In this document: positions 15,489 through 24,875 of the stretch, in pieces
How positions within the stretch are numbered: the first letter of the stretch is position 1
How the letters are laid out: every line of letters starts with the position of its first letter
Source of the DNA: Clostridia bacterium
GTDB lineage: Bacteria; Bacillota; Clostridia; Oscillospirales; CAG-272
Direction of reading: 5' to 3'
Assembly (NCBI GenBank): GCA_017463125.1
Contig: JAFTPV010000018.1
Location: forward strand, 119,866-183,865
Length of the DNA: 64,000 bases
Translations under genes and position numbers: made by a program
The notes under the pieces: model-generated
Databases searched by the model: none
Told to the model about the DNA's origin: nothing
The model's input: the letters and a program-made list of their open reading frames with translations, nothing else

Positions 15489-17762
15489 TTATAACGCCGC
15501 CATAGATATCACGCTAATTTCTATCGTGTCGTACGGACACTCGACTATTAGCTTTGAGCCGAATACCGCATTGCCCGAGAGAATCATATCGGCAACCTTA
15601 CTTTCAATTTCTTCGGAAATAAGGCGCGCAAGCGGTCTTGCGCCAAATCCGTTTTGCTTTCCTTTTTTAGCAAGAAATTTATACACGCTCTCACCAATTT
15701 GAATATCGATACCTTTGACACATAACCTTTCACGTATTTCGGAAAGCTTTATTTTAGCTATTTGTACGAGTGCCTCTTCGCCGAGAGTAGAGAAGAGAAT
15801 AGTCCTGTCAATTCGGTTAATAAACTCCTCCTTAAAATACTCCTTAAGCGTTTCTGAAACGTTTTTCTCGGTCATCTGATGCATAAATCCTATTCCGCCA
15901 CCGGCGAGCTTCTCTCGACCGACGTTTGATGTCATAATTATATAGGAGTTACGGAAATTAATCTTTCGTCCAAGAGAATCCGTCAATATCCCCGTATCAA
16001 ATATCTGTAAAAATAAAGCTAGTACGTCCTTATGTGCTTTTTCTATCTCGTCAAATAAAATAACAGAGTAGGGGTGGCGGCGGATTTTTTCGAGAGCGGC
16101 ATTCTTTTCGTCATATCCGACGTATCCCGGTGCCGAGCCCACAAGCTTTGAGACTGCGTTTGATTCCGAAAATTCGGACATATCGTATCTTACAAGAGCT
16201 TCACTCGTGCCAAATAGCTCCTCTGCCAAAGCCTCGGAAAGTGCTGTTTTGCCCACACCACTCTCCCCAAGAAAGAGAAAAACTCCTCTCGGACGCCTTT
16301 GGTCGTTTATTCCGGCGCTGCTGCGTTTGACAGCGGAGATAAGGGCGGATATTGCCTCGTCCTGACCAACTACTCTTGTGCGAAGTCGCTCGTACATACC
16401 GTCATCTTTACCTGTACCCACGCGGTCTATTTTGTAACCGAGGATTTCAGATACTATCGATGCGATTGTATCCTCGGTGACAATCGTCGCTTGCTTCTGC
16501 CCAATATTTTCTGGGATATATACGGAATTTATACTATTTTCGCTCGACTCTAGACTTGCCTTGGCGCATGCCTCGTCGATAAGATCTATCGCCTTATCCG
16601 GAAGATTTCTGTCCGTGATATATCTCACGGAAAGTGTTACCGCAGCATTCAAGGCAGAGTCGTCTATTATGAGATTGTGATGGAGCTCGTAATTCGGTCT
16701 TATACCCCGTAAGATTTCAAGGGTTTGGCTGCTCGTAGGTTCATTTATCAATAGCGGTTGAAATCTTCTTTCCAAAGCGCCATCTTTTTCTATATATTTT
16801 CGGTATTCTTCGGCCGTTGTAGCTCCGATAAGCTGAAAATCGGCTCGCGCCAGTGCGGGCTTCATTATGTTTGAGGCGTCTATCGCCCCCTCGGCAGATC
16901 CCGCGCCCACTATCGTGTGCAGCTCGTCAATAAATAGTATAACCGACCTATTTGACGATGCCTCGTCAATAATATTTTTTATCCTTTCCTCAAAATCGCC
17001 CCTGTATTTAGCGCCCGCAACCATAGAGGTAAGATCAATAGAAATTATCATTTTATTTTTTAACGTTGCGGGTACGTCACCTTTTGCTATACGCTCTGCA
17101 AGCCCCTCTACGATTGCGGTTTTTCCGACTCCGGCCTCACCGATTAAGCAGGGGTTATTTTTTCTTTTCCTCGACAAGATGCGTATTATTCGTTCTGTTT
17201 CGGTATTCCTGCCTATAACGGGGTCAAAGGCACCGTTTTTTGCAAGATCTGTCATATTCTTTCCGTATTTTGTTAAATTTGGAATATTCGTATTTTTTGT
17301 GCTATCGCTTTTTGTAAGCTCACGTTCTACTATTCTAAGATATGTTACCACATCGTCTTTTATCGATGAGGGATTTGTGCTGATTTTCAAAATAAGCCTT
17401 CCCGCAACAGAATCCCTCTCGTCAAGTATTGCAAGAAGCAGATGCTCCGTGCCGACCTTGTCGGCAGAATACTTTATCGCTACTTTATAAGAGTCCTCTA
17501 AAATTCTTTTGCACCTCGGCGTAGTGTCCTCGGCAGTTAAAATAGATTTTGTTCCAACGCCGGAATATTCTCTGATATACTTATCAACTCGCTCTTTCGT
17601 AACGGAGTGCTTTGTGAGAATATTACTCGCGGCTGAATCCCTCTCGCTGCAAAGAGATATCAGTAAATGCTCGCTTCCTATATAAGTGTGTCCGTATCCC
17701 TCGGCAGCCGCCAGCGCCGCCTTCAGTACGTTTTCTGCCTTTTGTGTAAATCTGTTATCCAT
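15489..17762 (-). CDS. ClpA/ClpC-type AAA+ ATPase lacking the middle domain
   Basis: A 757-residue unfoldase that would feed proteins to ClpP. Double Clp_N repeat (residues 1-145), AAA-1 with Walker A GEAGVGKT (208-215) and Walker B ILFIDE, AAA-2 with Walker A GESGVGKT (499-506) and Walker B VILFDE. The ClpP-docking loop is present as IGF (624-626). The stretch between the AAA domains (around 400-430) is short and has no UVR or coiled-coil M-domain, so it is not a standard ClpC or ClpB and is closer to a ClpA-like layout, unusual in Firmicutes. No mcsA/mcsB/ctsR neighbours. Gene symbol left open. Confidence 0.9.
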   Translation of the reverse strand: MDNRFTQKAENVLKAALAAAEGYGHTYIGSEHLLISLCSERDSAASNILTKHSVTKERVDKYIREYSGVGTKSILTAEDTTPRCKRILEDSYKVAIKYSADKVGTEHLLLAILDERDSVAGRLILKISTNPSSIKDDVVTYLRIVERELTKSDSTKNTNIPNLTKYGKNMTDLAKNGAFDPVIGRNTETERIIRILSRKRKNNPCLIGEAGVGKTAIVEGLAERIAKGDVPATLKNKMIISIDLTSMVAGAKYRGDFEERIKNIIDEASSNRSVILFIDELHTIVGAGSAEGAIDASNIMKPALARADFQLIGATTAEEYRKYIEKDGALERRFQPLLINEPTSSQTLEILRGIRPNYELHHNLIIDDSALNAAVTLSVRYITDRNLPDKAIDLIDEACAKASLESSENSINSVYIPENIGQKQATIVTEDTIASIVSEILGYKIDRVGTGKDDGMYERLRTRVVGQDEAISALISAVKRSSAGINDQRRPRGVFLFLGESGVGKTALSEALAEELFGTSEALVRYDMSEFSESNAVSKLVGSAPGYVGYDEKNAALEKIRRHPYSVILFDEIEKAHKDVLALFLQIFDTGILTDSLGRKINFRNSYIIMTSNVGREKLAGGGIGFMHQMTEKNVSETLKEYFKEEFINRIDRTILFSTLGEEALVQIAKIKLSEIRERLCVKGIDIQIGESVYKFLAKKGKQNGFGARPLARLISEEIESKVADMILSGNAVFGSKLIVECPYDTIEISVISMAAL

Positions 17763-17841
17763 TTTCCGACCTTTCTACTTGGGTTTTAACGTTTTGAATT
17801 ATACCCTTTTTTTTATGAAATACTCAAAAAGCAAATCCTAA

Positions 17842-18348
17842 TCAGACAGAAAAGTCATATATAGAATCGTGGTCTAGGGAAATCCTCCTAAAAAATTCCT
17901 CATCTATTATACCCAGTCTTTCCATAGCGTAAATCTCACGTAATGCGATAACTGCTCTTTCGGTTTCCTCGGTAAATACAGACGTGTTTATTAATGAATG
18001 GATAACGCCGTAATAATCAAGCAGCCTGCCCATAATATGATTTATTTGCCTTACTGTTTGATTTTTTGTTCCACGTACTAACGGAAAAATAATTAAAGAA
18101 TCAAGAGCCTCGCTGACCTCATGTGCCCTTAAGGTTCTTATATAATTATCGTATAGTGTAATAAAGGTCAGATAATCAACGATACCGCTGGGCTCGATAC
18201 CAAATTCGTCTTGAAACTTTGTGACTGCCACTCTTGTAACGTCATCGTAGACTCCGCTGGGTGGAATAAATTTTGCGTCTTCCGAATATGACGACAGATA
18301 TTTTTGTACCTCTTTAATTGCAGATGGAGTGTCGGTTATTCTGTACAT
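17842..18348 (-). CDS. Peptidoglycan-binding-domain protein, small
   Basis: A 168-residue protein with one clear PG_binding_1 fold: AIKEVQKYLSSYSE ... GVYDDVTRVAVTKFQDEFGIEPSGIVDYLTF. A second, weaker copy follows (QTVRQINHIMGRLLDYYGV... FTEETERAVIALREIY). No signal peptide. Start set at 18348 because AGGAGAAAAA precedes that ATG; an upstream start would overlap the preceding gene. Third gene of a small operon with two related proteins, possibly spore-envelope; a sporulation role is inference. Confidence 0.75.
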   Translation of the reverse strand: MYRITDTPSAIKEVQKYLSSYSEDAKFIPPSGVYDDVTRVAVTKFQDEFGIEPSGIVDYLTFITLYDNYIRTLRAHEVSEALDSLIIFPLVRGTKNQTVRQINHIMGRLLDYYGVIHSLINTSVFTEETERAVIALREIYAMERLGIIDEEFFRRISLDHDSIYDFSV

Positions 18349-18358
18349 TTTTTCTCCT

Positions 18359-19756
18359 TTAAGAAATTTCATAGCCCGGATACTGTCCCGGGGCAACGGT
18401 CGCACCTGCGTACAGATCCTCGTATATACTTGCTATCGCGTTCCAAGCGGGAGCGTTAACTCTGTCTTCTGTACCGGGAATATTAAATATTCTCTTAAAT
18501 TCACGAACCTGTTCGGCTGTCGCGCTCCCAAAAACACCGTCAACGTTCACCTTGGGAATAGAGGGATAACTATCGGCTATAAGATTGAGATATTCCTGTA
18601 AAACTCTGACGTCGTTTCCTTCAACCCCTTCACGTAATATGCGTCCGGGAAAGGGAAGAATACGCCCTTCGTAAAAATCGTAATCTATCTCCTGCACTAT
18701 GCTGTAATAAACGTTTTCAATAGCGTCAAAGGTCGTACGGTCAACGACACCGGTTTCTGGAAGGTTATAGGTTTTTTGGAAGGAACGGACGGCGTTTGCC
18801 GTAGTAGGACCGAAGGAGCCGTCAAGTCCCGGGGAGATAACACTTGGAACGAAAAGAGAAATATAGCTTAAATAGTATTGTATATTAAGAACCCCCTCAC
18901 CGCTGTCACCCTCACTTAAATCGTTTGTAAATCGTGTTGTTACCTCAGTAATACTGAGCCCCTCCGAATTTACGCTCGACAGCTCTTTTACGGCATTATA
19001 TATTGCCTGTATTTGATTCCATGTAGCTCTGCCAACAAGTCCGTCAACGTTCAGATCAAAGACCTCTTGGAATTTTCTTACCGCCTCGGTCGTGCTACTG
19101 TCAAAGAAGCCGTCAGCAGGATAAATTTTAGGAATTCCCGGGAAATTGGCTGAAATTCTGTTAAGTCTGCGCTGTAATATCTCAACGTCAATGCCCGTAT
19201 CGCCTTCACGAAGTACAACAGGAGGAGCAATAGACGGGGCATCGCCTACGGGTACGTCGGTAACAATGCTTATATCGTTACCGTAATATCTTTGTAGAAT
19301 GGAAAAATAGTCAAGTCCCTCTTCGGCAAGCTCGACGCTCCCCCATTGTTCAAGACCGTCGCACTGTACCTCAACACCGTCACAAAACTCGGCAAAGAGC
19401 GGTTCTATATTTCCATCGCGACGTATGTAGCTGTTAAATATCTCGTCAACTATCTGCGATACGTTTGAAAAAATATCGCGTCCGTAAACGTAGGTCTGGT
19501 CATAGGCGGGGGAGCTGGTAATATCAAAATTATACCCTCGGCTGCGGTAAAATTCGGTGTAAACTCTGTTTAGTGCTACCGATATTTGCGCTAGTATATT
19601 AGCCCGCAGAGCTGCCTCGGGCCACGTAGGATAAATTTCGCTTGAGGCTACGTTTTTTATATATGATGCGAAGGTCTCCGTAACGTTCATAGCATCAGAA
19701 TCGGGAGAGCCCAGGTGTATTACTATTTTTTCTGGTATTCTTGGTTCAAACGGCAT
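18359..19756 (-). CDS. Multi-repeat peptidoglycan-binding protein with SpoIID/LytB-like N-terminus
   Basis: A 465-residue protein. The N-terminal half (TWPEAALRANILAQISVAL, AYDQTYVYGRDIF, FAEFCDGVEVQC, QWGSVELAEEGLDYFSILQRYYG) resembles the catalytic or scaffold region of SpoIID/LytB-type proteins. Three PG_binding_1 repeats follow, each of the form GxDVxxLQxxLN ... DGxFxxxTxxAVRxFQ ... GxVxxxTWNxI (about residues 185-255, 285-350, 375-440). No signal peptide is seen, which fits proteins delivered inside the mother cell or forespore. Acidic and rich in Tyr. Function in spore-cortex or envelope is inferred, not shown. Confidence 0.75.
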   Translation of the reverse strand: MPFEPRIPEKIVIHLGSPDSDAMNVTETFASYIKNVASSEIYPTWPEAALRANILAQISVALNRVYTEFYRSRGYNFDITSSPAYDQTYVYGRDIFSNVSQIVDEIFNSYIRRDGNIEPLFAEFCDGVEVQCDGLEQWGSVELAEEGLDYFSILQRYYGNDISIVTDVPVGDAPSIAPPVVLREGDTGIDVEILQRRLNRISANFPGIPKIYPADGFFDSSTTEAVRKFQEVFDLNVDGLVGRATWNQIQAIYNAVKELSSVNSEGLSITEVTTRFTNDLSEGDSGEGVLNIQYYLSYISLFVPSVISPGLDGSFGPTTANAVRSFQKTYNLPETGVVDRTTFDAIENVYYSIVQEIDYDFYEGRILPFPGRILREGVEGNDVRVLQEYLNLIADSYPSIPKVNVDGVFGSATAEQVREFKRIFNIPGTEDRVNAPAWNAIASIYEDLYAGATVAPGQYPGYEIS

Positions 19757-19761
19757 AATTA

Positions 19762-20157
19762 TTACTCCAGGTCGGGATTAGTATTTTCAGAATCGTATTC
19801 ACTATAATCGGGTAGGGGGTATGACGAGGTCGGCGTCATTTCTATTAAGAGCTCCGAGTTTATATCTGCAAAAACGGCAGCACCGTATATTTTTTTCTTA
19901 AAATATCCGTCCTTGCTGACCTCAACGTCATAGATAGCGTACGGTGCCTCGGGTGGCTCGGGTGAGGTTGAGAGGCTCCTTTCGGGTGCGGGCAAATATA
20001 CGGTTTTCGTAACACCGTCCCTGTCTGTAAGAAGTGAATATGAAACGTCTCGGTTTGCCTCTTCCGCTCCGAGTATACGCACTACAGCGTCCTCTACCGG
20101 CAAAGCACCTCCGGCGGTATACACCCTTACTGCCATCGTTCCGGATTGATTTAACAT
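19762..20157 (-). CDS. Small carboxypeptidase-regulatory-like (beta-sandwich) protein
   Basis: A 131-residue protein. Start set at 20157, where GGAGG precedes MLNQSGTMAVRVYTAGGALP; longer in-frame starts lie in the neighbouring promoter. The sequence VEDAVVRILGAEEANRD ... LLTDRDGVTKTVYLPAP ... YAIYDVEVSKDGYFKKKIYG is the Ig-like fold of carboxypeptidase-regulatory/CnaB-like domains. First gene of a three-gene operon with two peptidoglycan-binding proteins (5 and 10 bases between genes). Confidence 0.7.
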   Translation of the reverse strand: MLNQSGTMAVRVYTAGGALPVEDAVVRILGAEEANRDVSYSLLTDRDGVTKTVYLPAPERSLSTSPEPPEAPYAIYDVEVSKDGYFKKKIYGAAVFADINSELLIEMTPTSSYPLPDYSEYDSENTNPDLE

Positions 20158-20216
20158 AAAAAAGACCTCCTTCGACTTTTTTCTGATTTTTCTCGTTCTT
20201 TTTGCAATAATTCCTA

Positions 20217-20245
20217 TTGACTTTATTGAAAAACTAATATATAAT
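20217..20245 (+). promoter_or_regulatory. Sigma-A promoter of the PRPP synthetase-like gene
   Basis: TTGACT (20217-20222), 17-bp spacer, TATAAT (20240-20245). Confidence 0.8.
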
Positions 20246-20287
20246 ATATGTGTATGACTAATTAAGTATATAAAACGGAGATTCAAA

Positions 20288-21403
20288 ATGAAGGAAAATA
20301 TGTACGGCGAGCTTAGCGTTATCGGAATGAAGGGTTGCGAAGATTTTGCAAGTCAGGTTGACTTTTATCTTAAGGAATGGCGTCGCCATGATAACGACGG
20401 TACTTTTCTTGTAGATGCTTCTTGCCCGAGATTTGGTAGCGGAGAGGCGAAGGGAACTATCCATCACTCCTTAAGAGGTAATGACGTTTACATTCTTTGT
20501 GATGTTTTTAATCACGGAGTTACTTATAAGATGTACGGTAACACCGTGCCTATGAGTCCCGACGATCATTTCCAGGATCTTAAGCGTATCATCGGAGCTA
20601 TCGGCGGCAAGGCGCGCAGAATCAGCGTTATTATGCCTATGCTTTACGAGGGCAGACAGCACAAGAGATCGGGCAGAGAGTCGCTCGACTGTGCACTTGC
20701 TCTTCAGGAGCTTACTAATATGGGTGTTACAAATATCATCACCTTTGACGCTCACGACCCCAGAGTCCAGAACTCCATTCCTCTTAACGGCTTTGAAGAC
20801 GTGCGCTCCTCTTACCAGATGATAAAGGCGATGCTCAGAAAATATCCCGACATTGATATCGACCCTGATAAGACGATGATAATCTCTCCCGACGAGGGCG
20901 GTATGGGTAAGTGTATGTATTACTCCTCCGTTATGGGTATCGACCTCGGTATGTTCTACAAAAGACGTGATTACTCGGTAATCATTAACGGTAAGAACCC
21001 CATAGTTGCTCACGAGTATCTCGGCAGAGACGTTAAGGATAAGGACGTTGTTATCGTAGACGATATGATCTCCTCCGGTGACTCTGTTATCGACGTTGCA
21101 AAGCAGCTTAAAGAGAAGGGCGCGAAGCGTATCTTCGTGTTTGCAACATTTGGTCTTTTCTGCAACGGTCTTGAGAATATCGACAAGGCATACGAGGAAG
21201 GCGTTCTTACTCAGATCTTTACGACAAACCTTGTATACAGAACTCCCGAGCTTCTCTCAAGAGATTGGTACACCGAGGTTAATATGTGCAAATACGTTGC
21301 ATACATAGTTGACACTCTTAACCACGACAGAACTATAAGCCACCTGCTTGATCAATCCAAGAAGATTCATAATATTCTTGATAAGTACAAGGCTAATAAA
21401 TAA
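20288..21403 (+). CDS. prs: Ribose-phosphate pyrophosphokinase-like protein (long form)
   Basis: A 371-residue phosphoribosyltransferase-fold enzyme, expected to make PRPP from ribose-5-phosphate and ATP. The PRPP loop is VVIVDDMISSGDSVIDVA and the catalytic-flap/ATP region includes MPMLYEGRQHKRSGRESLDC and TNIITFDAHDPRVQN. It is longer than the usual 310-320 residues, with an N-terminal extension and an altered first domain, as in a clostridial long-form branch. ATG preceded by AACGGAGA. Own promoter and terminator. Confidence 0.85.
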   Translation: MKENMYGELSVIGMKGCEDFASQVDFYLKEWRRHDNDGTFLVDASCPRFGSGEAKGTIHHSLRGNDVYILCDVFNHGVTYKMYGNTVPMSPDDHFQDLKRIIGAIGGKARRISVIMPMLYEGRQHKRSGRESLDCALALQELTNMGVTNIITFDAHDPRVQNSIPLNGFEDVRSSYQMIKAMLRKYPDIDIDPDKTMIISPDEGGMGKCMYYSSVMGIDLGMFYKRRDYSVIINGKNPIVAHEYLGRDVKDKDVVIVDDMISSGDSVIDVAKQLKEKGAKRIFVFATFGLFCNGLENIDKAYEEGVLTQIFTTNLVYRTPELLSRDWYTEVNMCKYVAYIVDTLNHDRTISHLLDQSKKIHNILDKYKANK

Positions 21404-21412
21404 GTTCTTTAA

Positions 21413-21446
21413 GCGGGGGCGCAAAGGTTCTTGCGCCCCTCTTGTT
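21413..21446 (+). terminator. Terminator after the PRPP synthetase-like gene
   Basis: Stem GGGGCGCAA (21416-21424) / TTGCGCCCC (21431-21439) followed by TCTTGTTTT. Confidence 0.85.
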
Positions 21447-21456
21447 TTAACACTAA

Positions 21457-21478
21457 ATAGCGAAAATCGCTATATAAT
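21457..21478 (+). promoter_or_regulatory. Rrf2 promoter with overlapping operator-like palindrome
   Basis: Perfect palindrome ATAGCGA-AAA-TCGCTAT (21457-21473) directly abuts and overlaps a TATAAT -10 (21473-21478). No good -35 is seen. The site is placed for autoregulation of the Rrf2 gene 13 bases downstream. Confidence 0.6.
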
Positions 21479-21490
21479 CGGAGGCAGAGA

Positions 21491-21907
21491 ATGAGAATTA
21501 CATTAGAGTCTGATTATGCATTGAGAATTTTGACGGCAATGGCAATGCACGAGGATGTCACCGATGCAAAGACCCTATCTGCCGAAACCTCCGTAACTCA
21601 GAGATTTACTCTTAAAATTTTGCATAAGCTGGTTACGGGCGGTCTTGTCAATTCTTATAAGGGTGTCAGGGGAGGTTATCGGCTTAAATTTCCGCCGAGC
21701 GATATAACTCTTAAACAGGTTATTGAGCTTATCGATGGACCTATCGTTATCGCGCGTTGCCTTTCAGACAGTGAGGAATGCTCGCTTAAATGTGATAAAA
21801 CCTCGTGTGAGTATCATCATATTTTCGACACTATAAGCGCCGACGTTGCTAAGAAGCTTGAAAAAATAACTATTTATGATGTTATAAACAAGTCGTATAC
21901 TCTTTAG
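21491..21907 (+). CDS. Rrf2-family (IscR-like) transcriptional regulator
   Basis: A 138-residue regulator. The winged helix starts MRITLESDYALRILTAMAMH and the recognition region is AETSVTQRFTLKILHKLV; the wing holds GVRGGYRLKFPPSDITLKQV. The C-terminal part carries a cysteine group, CLSDSEECSLKCDKTSC, suitable for an Fe-S cluster, so it may respond to iron-sulfur, redox or NO status. Upstream palindrome suggests it represses itself. It stands before lgt and folD, which may be read from the same transcript. Confidence 0.88.
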   Translation: MRITLESDYALRILTAMAMHEDVTDAKTLSAETSVTQRFTLKILHKLVTGGLVNSYKGVRGGYRLKFPPSDITLKQVIELIDGPIVIARCLSDSEECSLKCDKTSCEYHHIFDTISADVAKKLEKITIYDVINKSYTL

Positions 21908-21936
21908 AGTAGTGATATGAAAGGAGATTTATATTT

Positions 21937-22824
21937 ATGTTAAGAATTTCCACAATTTCTTTTCCGGGCATAGGGATAGGAGAGTTCAGCGTCAACAGCG
22001 TTGCCTTTTCTATTTTTGGCTTCGACATTGCCTGGTACGCGCTGCTGATAACCTTCGGTATGGTTTGTGCCGTAGCCTACGTTATCTACGAATCAAAAAA
22101 GATTGGTATAACCTCGGAGGACGTTTTGGATTATGCGCTGTTCGTTATTCCGATTGGTATTGTGGGCGCAAGACTCTATTACGTTTTAACCGAGCTTGAT
22201 AAATTCCATTCAATATGGGAGGTATTTAATATACGCGGAGGCGGTCTTGCCATTTATGGAGGAATTATTGCCGGCGGTATTACTGTACTCGTTGTTTCTT
22301 ACGTTAAGAAGATCAATTTCCTTGCCTTTGCCGACTGCGTTGCGCCCGGTGTTCTTCTGGCGCAGGGAATTGGCAGATGGGGTAACTTTATGAACGGTGA
22401 GGCCTACGGTTATGAATGTGATTGGTTCTGCCGTATGGGGCTTCAGAGCGCAAACACCGCTATGGATTTTGGTACAAGCGAGATGGTTTACGTGCATCCC
22501 ACCTTCCTCTATGAATCTCTTTGGAATTTTCTCGGAGTCGCGCTTGTTGTCCTGTTTGCTAAATATATAAAGAAGCAATATGACGGTCAACTGTTTCTTA
22601 TGATATTCGGCTGGTACGGTCTTGGCAGAATGTTTATTGAGGGACTCAGAACGGATAGCCTTTATATTCCCGGTACGGAGCTACGTATTTCTCAGGTTTT
22701 GGCTGGCATTATATTTGTATGTGCTACTGCAATTCTTATATATTTCGCTATAAAAAAGCCAAATAAGCCGCTCTATGTAAAAGAGTCAAAAACAAAGTTA
22801 ATTTCTAAAAAAGGTAAGAAATAA
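21937..22824 (+). CDS. lgt: Prolipoprotein diacylglyceryl transferase
   Basis: A 295-residue membrane enzyme that adds diacylglycerol to the lipobox cysteine of lipoproteins, such as the two large lipoproteins encoded at 40-49 kb. Seven membrane helices. The signature [13 protein letters not shown] is present, with [10 protein letters not shown] near the N-terminus, [10 protein letters not shown] and the C-terminal [15 protein letters not shown]. Ribosome site AAGGAGA before the ATG. 29 bases after the Rrf2 gene and 1 base before folD. Confidence 0.95.
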   Translation: MLRISTISFPGIGIGEFSVNSVAFSIFGFDIAWYALLITFGMVCAVAYVIYESKKIGITSEDVLDYALFVIPIGIVGARLYYVLTELDKFHSIWEVFNIRGGGLAIYGGIIAGGITVLVVSYVKKINFLAFADCVAPGVLLAQGIGRWGNFMNGEAYGYECDWFCRMGLQSANTAMDFGTSEMVYVHPTFLYESLWNFLGVALVVLFAKYIKKQYDGQLFLMIFGWYGLGRMFIEGLRTDSLYIPGTELRISQVLAGIIFVCATAILIYFAIKKPNKPLYVKESKTKLISKKGKK

Positions 22825-22825
22825 T

Positions 22826-23683
22826 ATGGCAGAAATCGTTAGTGGAAAGGTTGTTTCCGCAAAAGTAAGAGAAAAAATAAAGGGCGATGTTGCGTCATTT
22901 TACAAAAAACACGGCCGTGCACCCGGTCTTGCCGTAATAATGGTCGGCAATAATCCCGCAAGTGCCGTCTATGTGCGTAATAAGCACAAGGCCTGCCTTG
23001 AGGTAGGTATTACGTCATACGAAATTACCTTTGATGAAAATATATCAGAAGAAGAGCTTCTTGCAAAGATACGTGAGTTAAACGCGGATAGTTCTGTTGA
23101 TGGAATTCTCGTGCAGCTTCCTTTGCCAAAGCATATAAGTGAAGAAAGAGTTATTGAAACCATATCTTCCGTAAAAGATGTTGATGCCTTCCATCCAGAG
23201 AACGTCGGGAAAATTATGATCGGGAACTACACCTTTCTTCCTTGTACACCGGCAGGAGTTATTGAGCTGCTGGAGCATTATAACGTGCAGGTTGAAGGGA
23301 AAAAGTGTGTTATAATAGGCAGAAGTAATATTGTAGGCAAGCCTATGGCGCATCTTCTGCTTGAGCGTAACGGAACTGTAACGGTATGTCACTCGAGAAC
23401 GAGGGAGCTTCGCGAGATTGCAAAGGAAGCCGACATACTCGTCGTTGCTATCGGTAGGGCAAATTTTGTTACCGCCGATATGGTAAAGCCCGGGGCTGTA
23501 GTTATTGATGTCGGAATAAATAGGCTGTCTGACGGTAAGCTTGCAGGTGACGTTGATTTTTCCTCGGTAGAGCCTGTTGCTTCGCTTATCACTCCCGTTC
23601 CCGGTGGGGTAGGTCCTATGACTATAACTATGTTGCTAAAAAACACGCTTTCTGCGGCAAAAATGCACGAAAATAATAGATAA
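22826..23683 (+). CDS. folD: Bifunctional methylenetetrahydrofolate dehydrogenase/cyclohydrolase
   Basis: A 285-residue FolD that interconverts methylene-, methenyl- and formyl-THF for one-carbon metabolism. The catalytic Tyr/Lys lie in [28 protein letters not shown] and the PPG-like [17 protein letters not shown] are standard, and [15 protein letters not shown] is the NAD(P)-binding site. Starts almost at the lgt stop, so it is co-transcribed and probably translationally coupled. Confidence 0.96.
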   Translation: MAEIVSGKVVSAKVREKIKGDVASFYKKHGRAPGLAVIMVGNNPASAVYVRNKHKACLEVGITSYEITFDENISEEELLAKIRELNADSSVDGILVQLPLPKHISEERVIETISSVKDVDAFHPENVGKIMIGNYTFLPCTPAGVIELLEHYNVQVEGKKCVIIGRSNIVGKPMAHLLLERNGTVTVCHSRTRELREIAKEADILVVAIGRANFVTADMVKPGAVVIDVGINRLSDGKLAGDVDFSSVEPVASLITPVPGGVGPMTITMLLKNTLSAAKMHENNR

Positions 23684-23726
23684 AGCAATATTTTTTCCAC
23701 TTTTGTGAAAAAATTGAAAAAATCAC

Positions 23727-23755
23727 TTGACAAATAGGATTAAATGCTTTATAAT
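23727..23755 (+). promoter_or_regulatory. Sigma-A promoter of rpsU
   Basis: TTGACA (23727-23732), 17-bp spacer, TATAAT (23750-23755): a consensus promoter. Confidence 0.88.
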
Positions 23756-23813
23756 AATTAAGTAAAAATTTGAGATTTTATCTCTTTGCACAGCGAAGGG
23801 AGGGGAAATAAAG

Positions 23814-23990
23814 ATGGCAGAAATCAGAGTTAAAGAGAATGAAACTCTCGACAACGCGCTTCGTCGTTTCAAAAGACAGTGCGTTAAGTCCGGTATTCTT
23901 ACCGAGCTTCGTAAGAGAGAGCATTATGAGAAGCCCAGCGTTAAGCGTAAGAAGAAGGCTGAGGCAGCTAGAAAGCGTAAATTCAAATAA
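23814..23990 (+). CDS. rpsU: 30S ribosomal protein S21
   Basis: A 58-residue basic protein: [20 protein letters not shown], then [20 protein letters not shown] and a Lys/Arg-rich tail. It matches S21 throughout, and the length is normal. AGGGAGGGGAA lies upstream of the ATG. Monocistronic, with its own promoter and a hairpin terminator. Confidence 0.96.
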   Translation: MAEIRVKENETLDNALRRFKRQCVKSGILTELRKREHYEKPSVKRKKKAEAARKRKFK

Positions 23991-23995
23991 GCTTT

Positions 23996-24030
23996 TTTGA
24001 ACGGATGTTTTTGACATCCGTTCTTTATTT
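23996..24030 (+). terminator. Terminator after rpsU
   Basis: Stem GAACGGATG (23999-24007) / CATCCGTTC (24015-24023) followed by TTTATTTTT. Confidence 0.85.
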
Positions 24031-24094
24031 TTCCACTGATTATTCGCTTACAAAAAGATATAATAACAGTAGCGAAATTCAAAGGAAAAACAAT

Positions 24095-24874
24095 ATGAAA
24101 AAATATTTTCTAAAATTTATAAGTATCATTTCATTAATATCCGTGCTCTTATCCGTTTCCGTGTCTGCTGCTGCACCTAAGGATAAATGCTGGTACGTAC
24201 GCAGAAACGGAAGTTGTCAGCCTTCATTTCCGGAGGAGGCAGAAAGTCTAAAGCAGTATAATTGCTATTATATTGATGAAAGATACGGTGACCAAACCCC
24301 AGAAAAACGAATATATCTGACCTTTGATGCGGGATATGAGAACGGGAATATAGAAAAGATACTTGATGTTTTGAAAGAAGAGGAGGTTCCTGCCGCCTTT
24401 TTCATTCTTGATTATATTATACTGAAAAATACCGATTTGGTTACAAGAATGTCAGATGAGGGTCATCTTGTGTGCAACCATACGAAAAAGCATAAAAATC
24501 TTTCAAATTCAAGTAAAGAAGAGATAAAAGAAGATTTACAAGCACTGGAAAAAATATATTATGAAAAAACGGGCAGGCAGATGAGCAAATATTTCCGGTT
24601 TCCCGAGGGCAGGTATAGCGAGTCTGCCGTAAAGGCGGTCTGTGAGCTTGGCTACAAGACTGTGTTCTGGAGCTTTGGTTACGATGACTGGGACGACAGA
24701 AGGCAACCGAATCCTGAGGCTGCAAAAAGAAAAATACTGACTAATACGCATAACGGTGCAATAATTCTCCTGCATCCCACATCTGCAACGAATGCCAAAA
24801 TACTCGGAGATGTGATAAAAGAATGGAAGGCTCTCGGCTACACCTTTGGTACACTTGACGATCTGAGCTCGTGA
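24095..24874 (+). CDS. Exported polysaccharide deacetylase (PdaA-like)
   Basis: A 259-residue NodB-fold deacetylase. Start set at 24095 after AAAGGAAAAA. Signal peptide FLKFISIISLISVLLSVSVSAAA. The metal-dependent active site is YLTFDAGYENG (in place of TFDDG, with Ala for the second Asp), CNHTKKHKN (the HxxxH-like pair), RFPEGRYSE and IILLHPTSATN. This combination is typical of PdaA, which deacetylates muramic acid in making spore-cortex delta-lactam; the DAG variant is the PdaA form. A spore-cortex role is likely. Confidence 0.85.
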   Translation: MKKYFLKFISIISLISVLLSVSVSAAAPKDKCWYVRRNGSCQPSFPEEAESLKQYNCYYIDERYGDQTPEKRIYLTFDAGYENGNIEKILDVLKEEEVPAAFFILDYIILKNTDLVTRMSDEGHLVCNHTKKHKNLSNSSKEEIKEDLQALEKIYYEKTGRQMSKYFRFPEGRYSESAVKAVCELGYKTVFWSFGYDDWDDRRQPNPEAAKRKILTNTHNGAIILLHPTSATNAKILGDVIKEWKALGYTFGTLDDLSS

Positions 24875-24875
24875 T

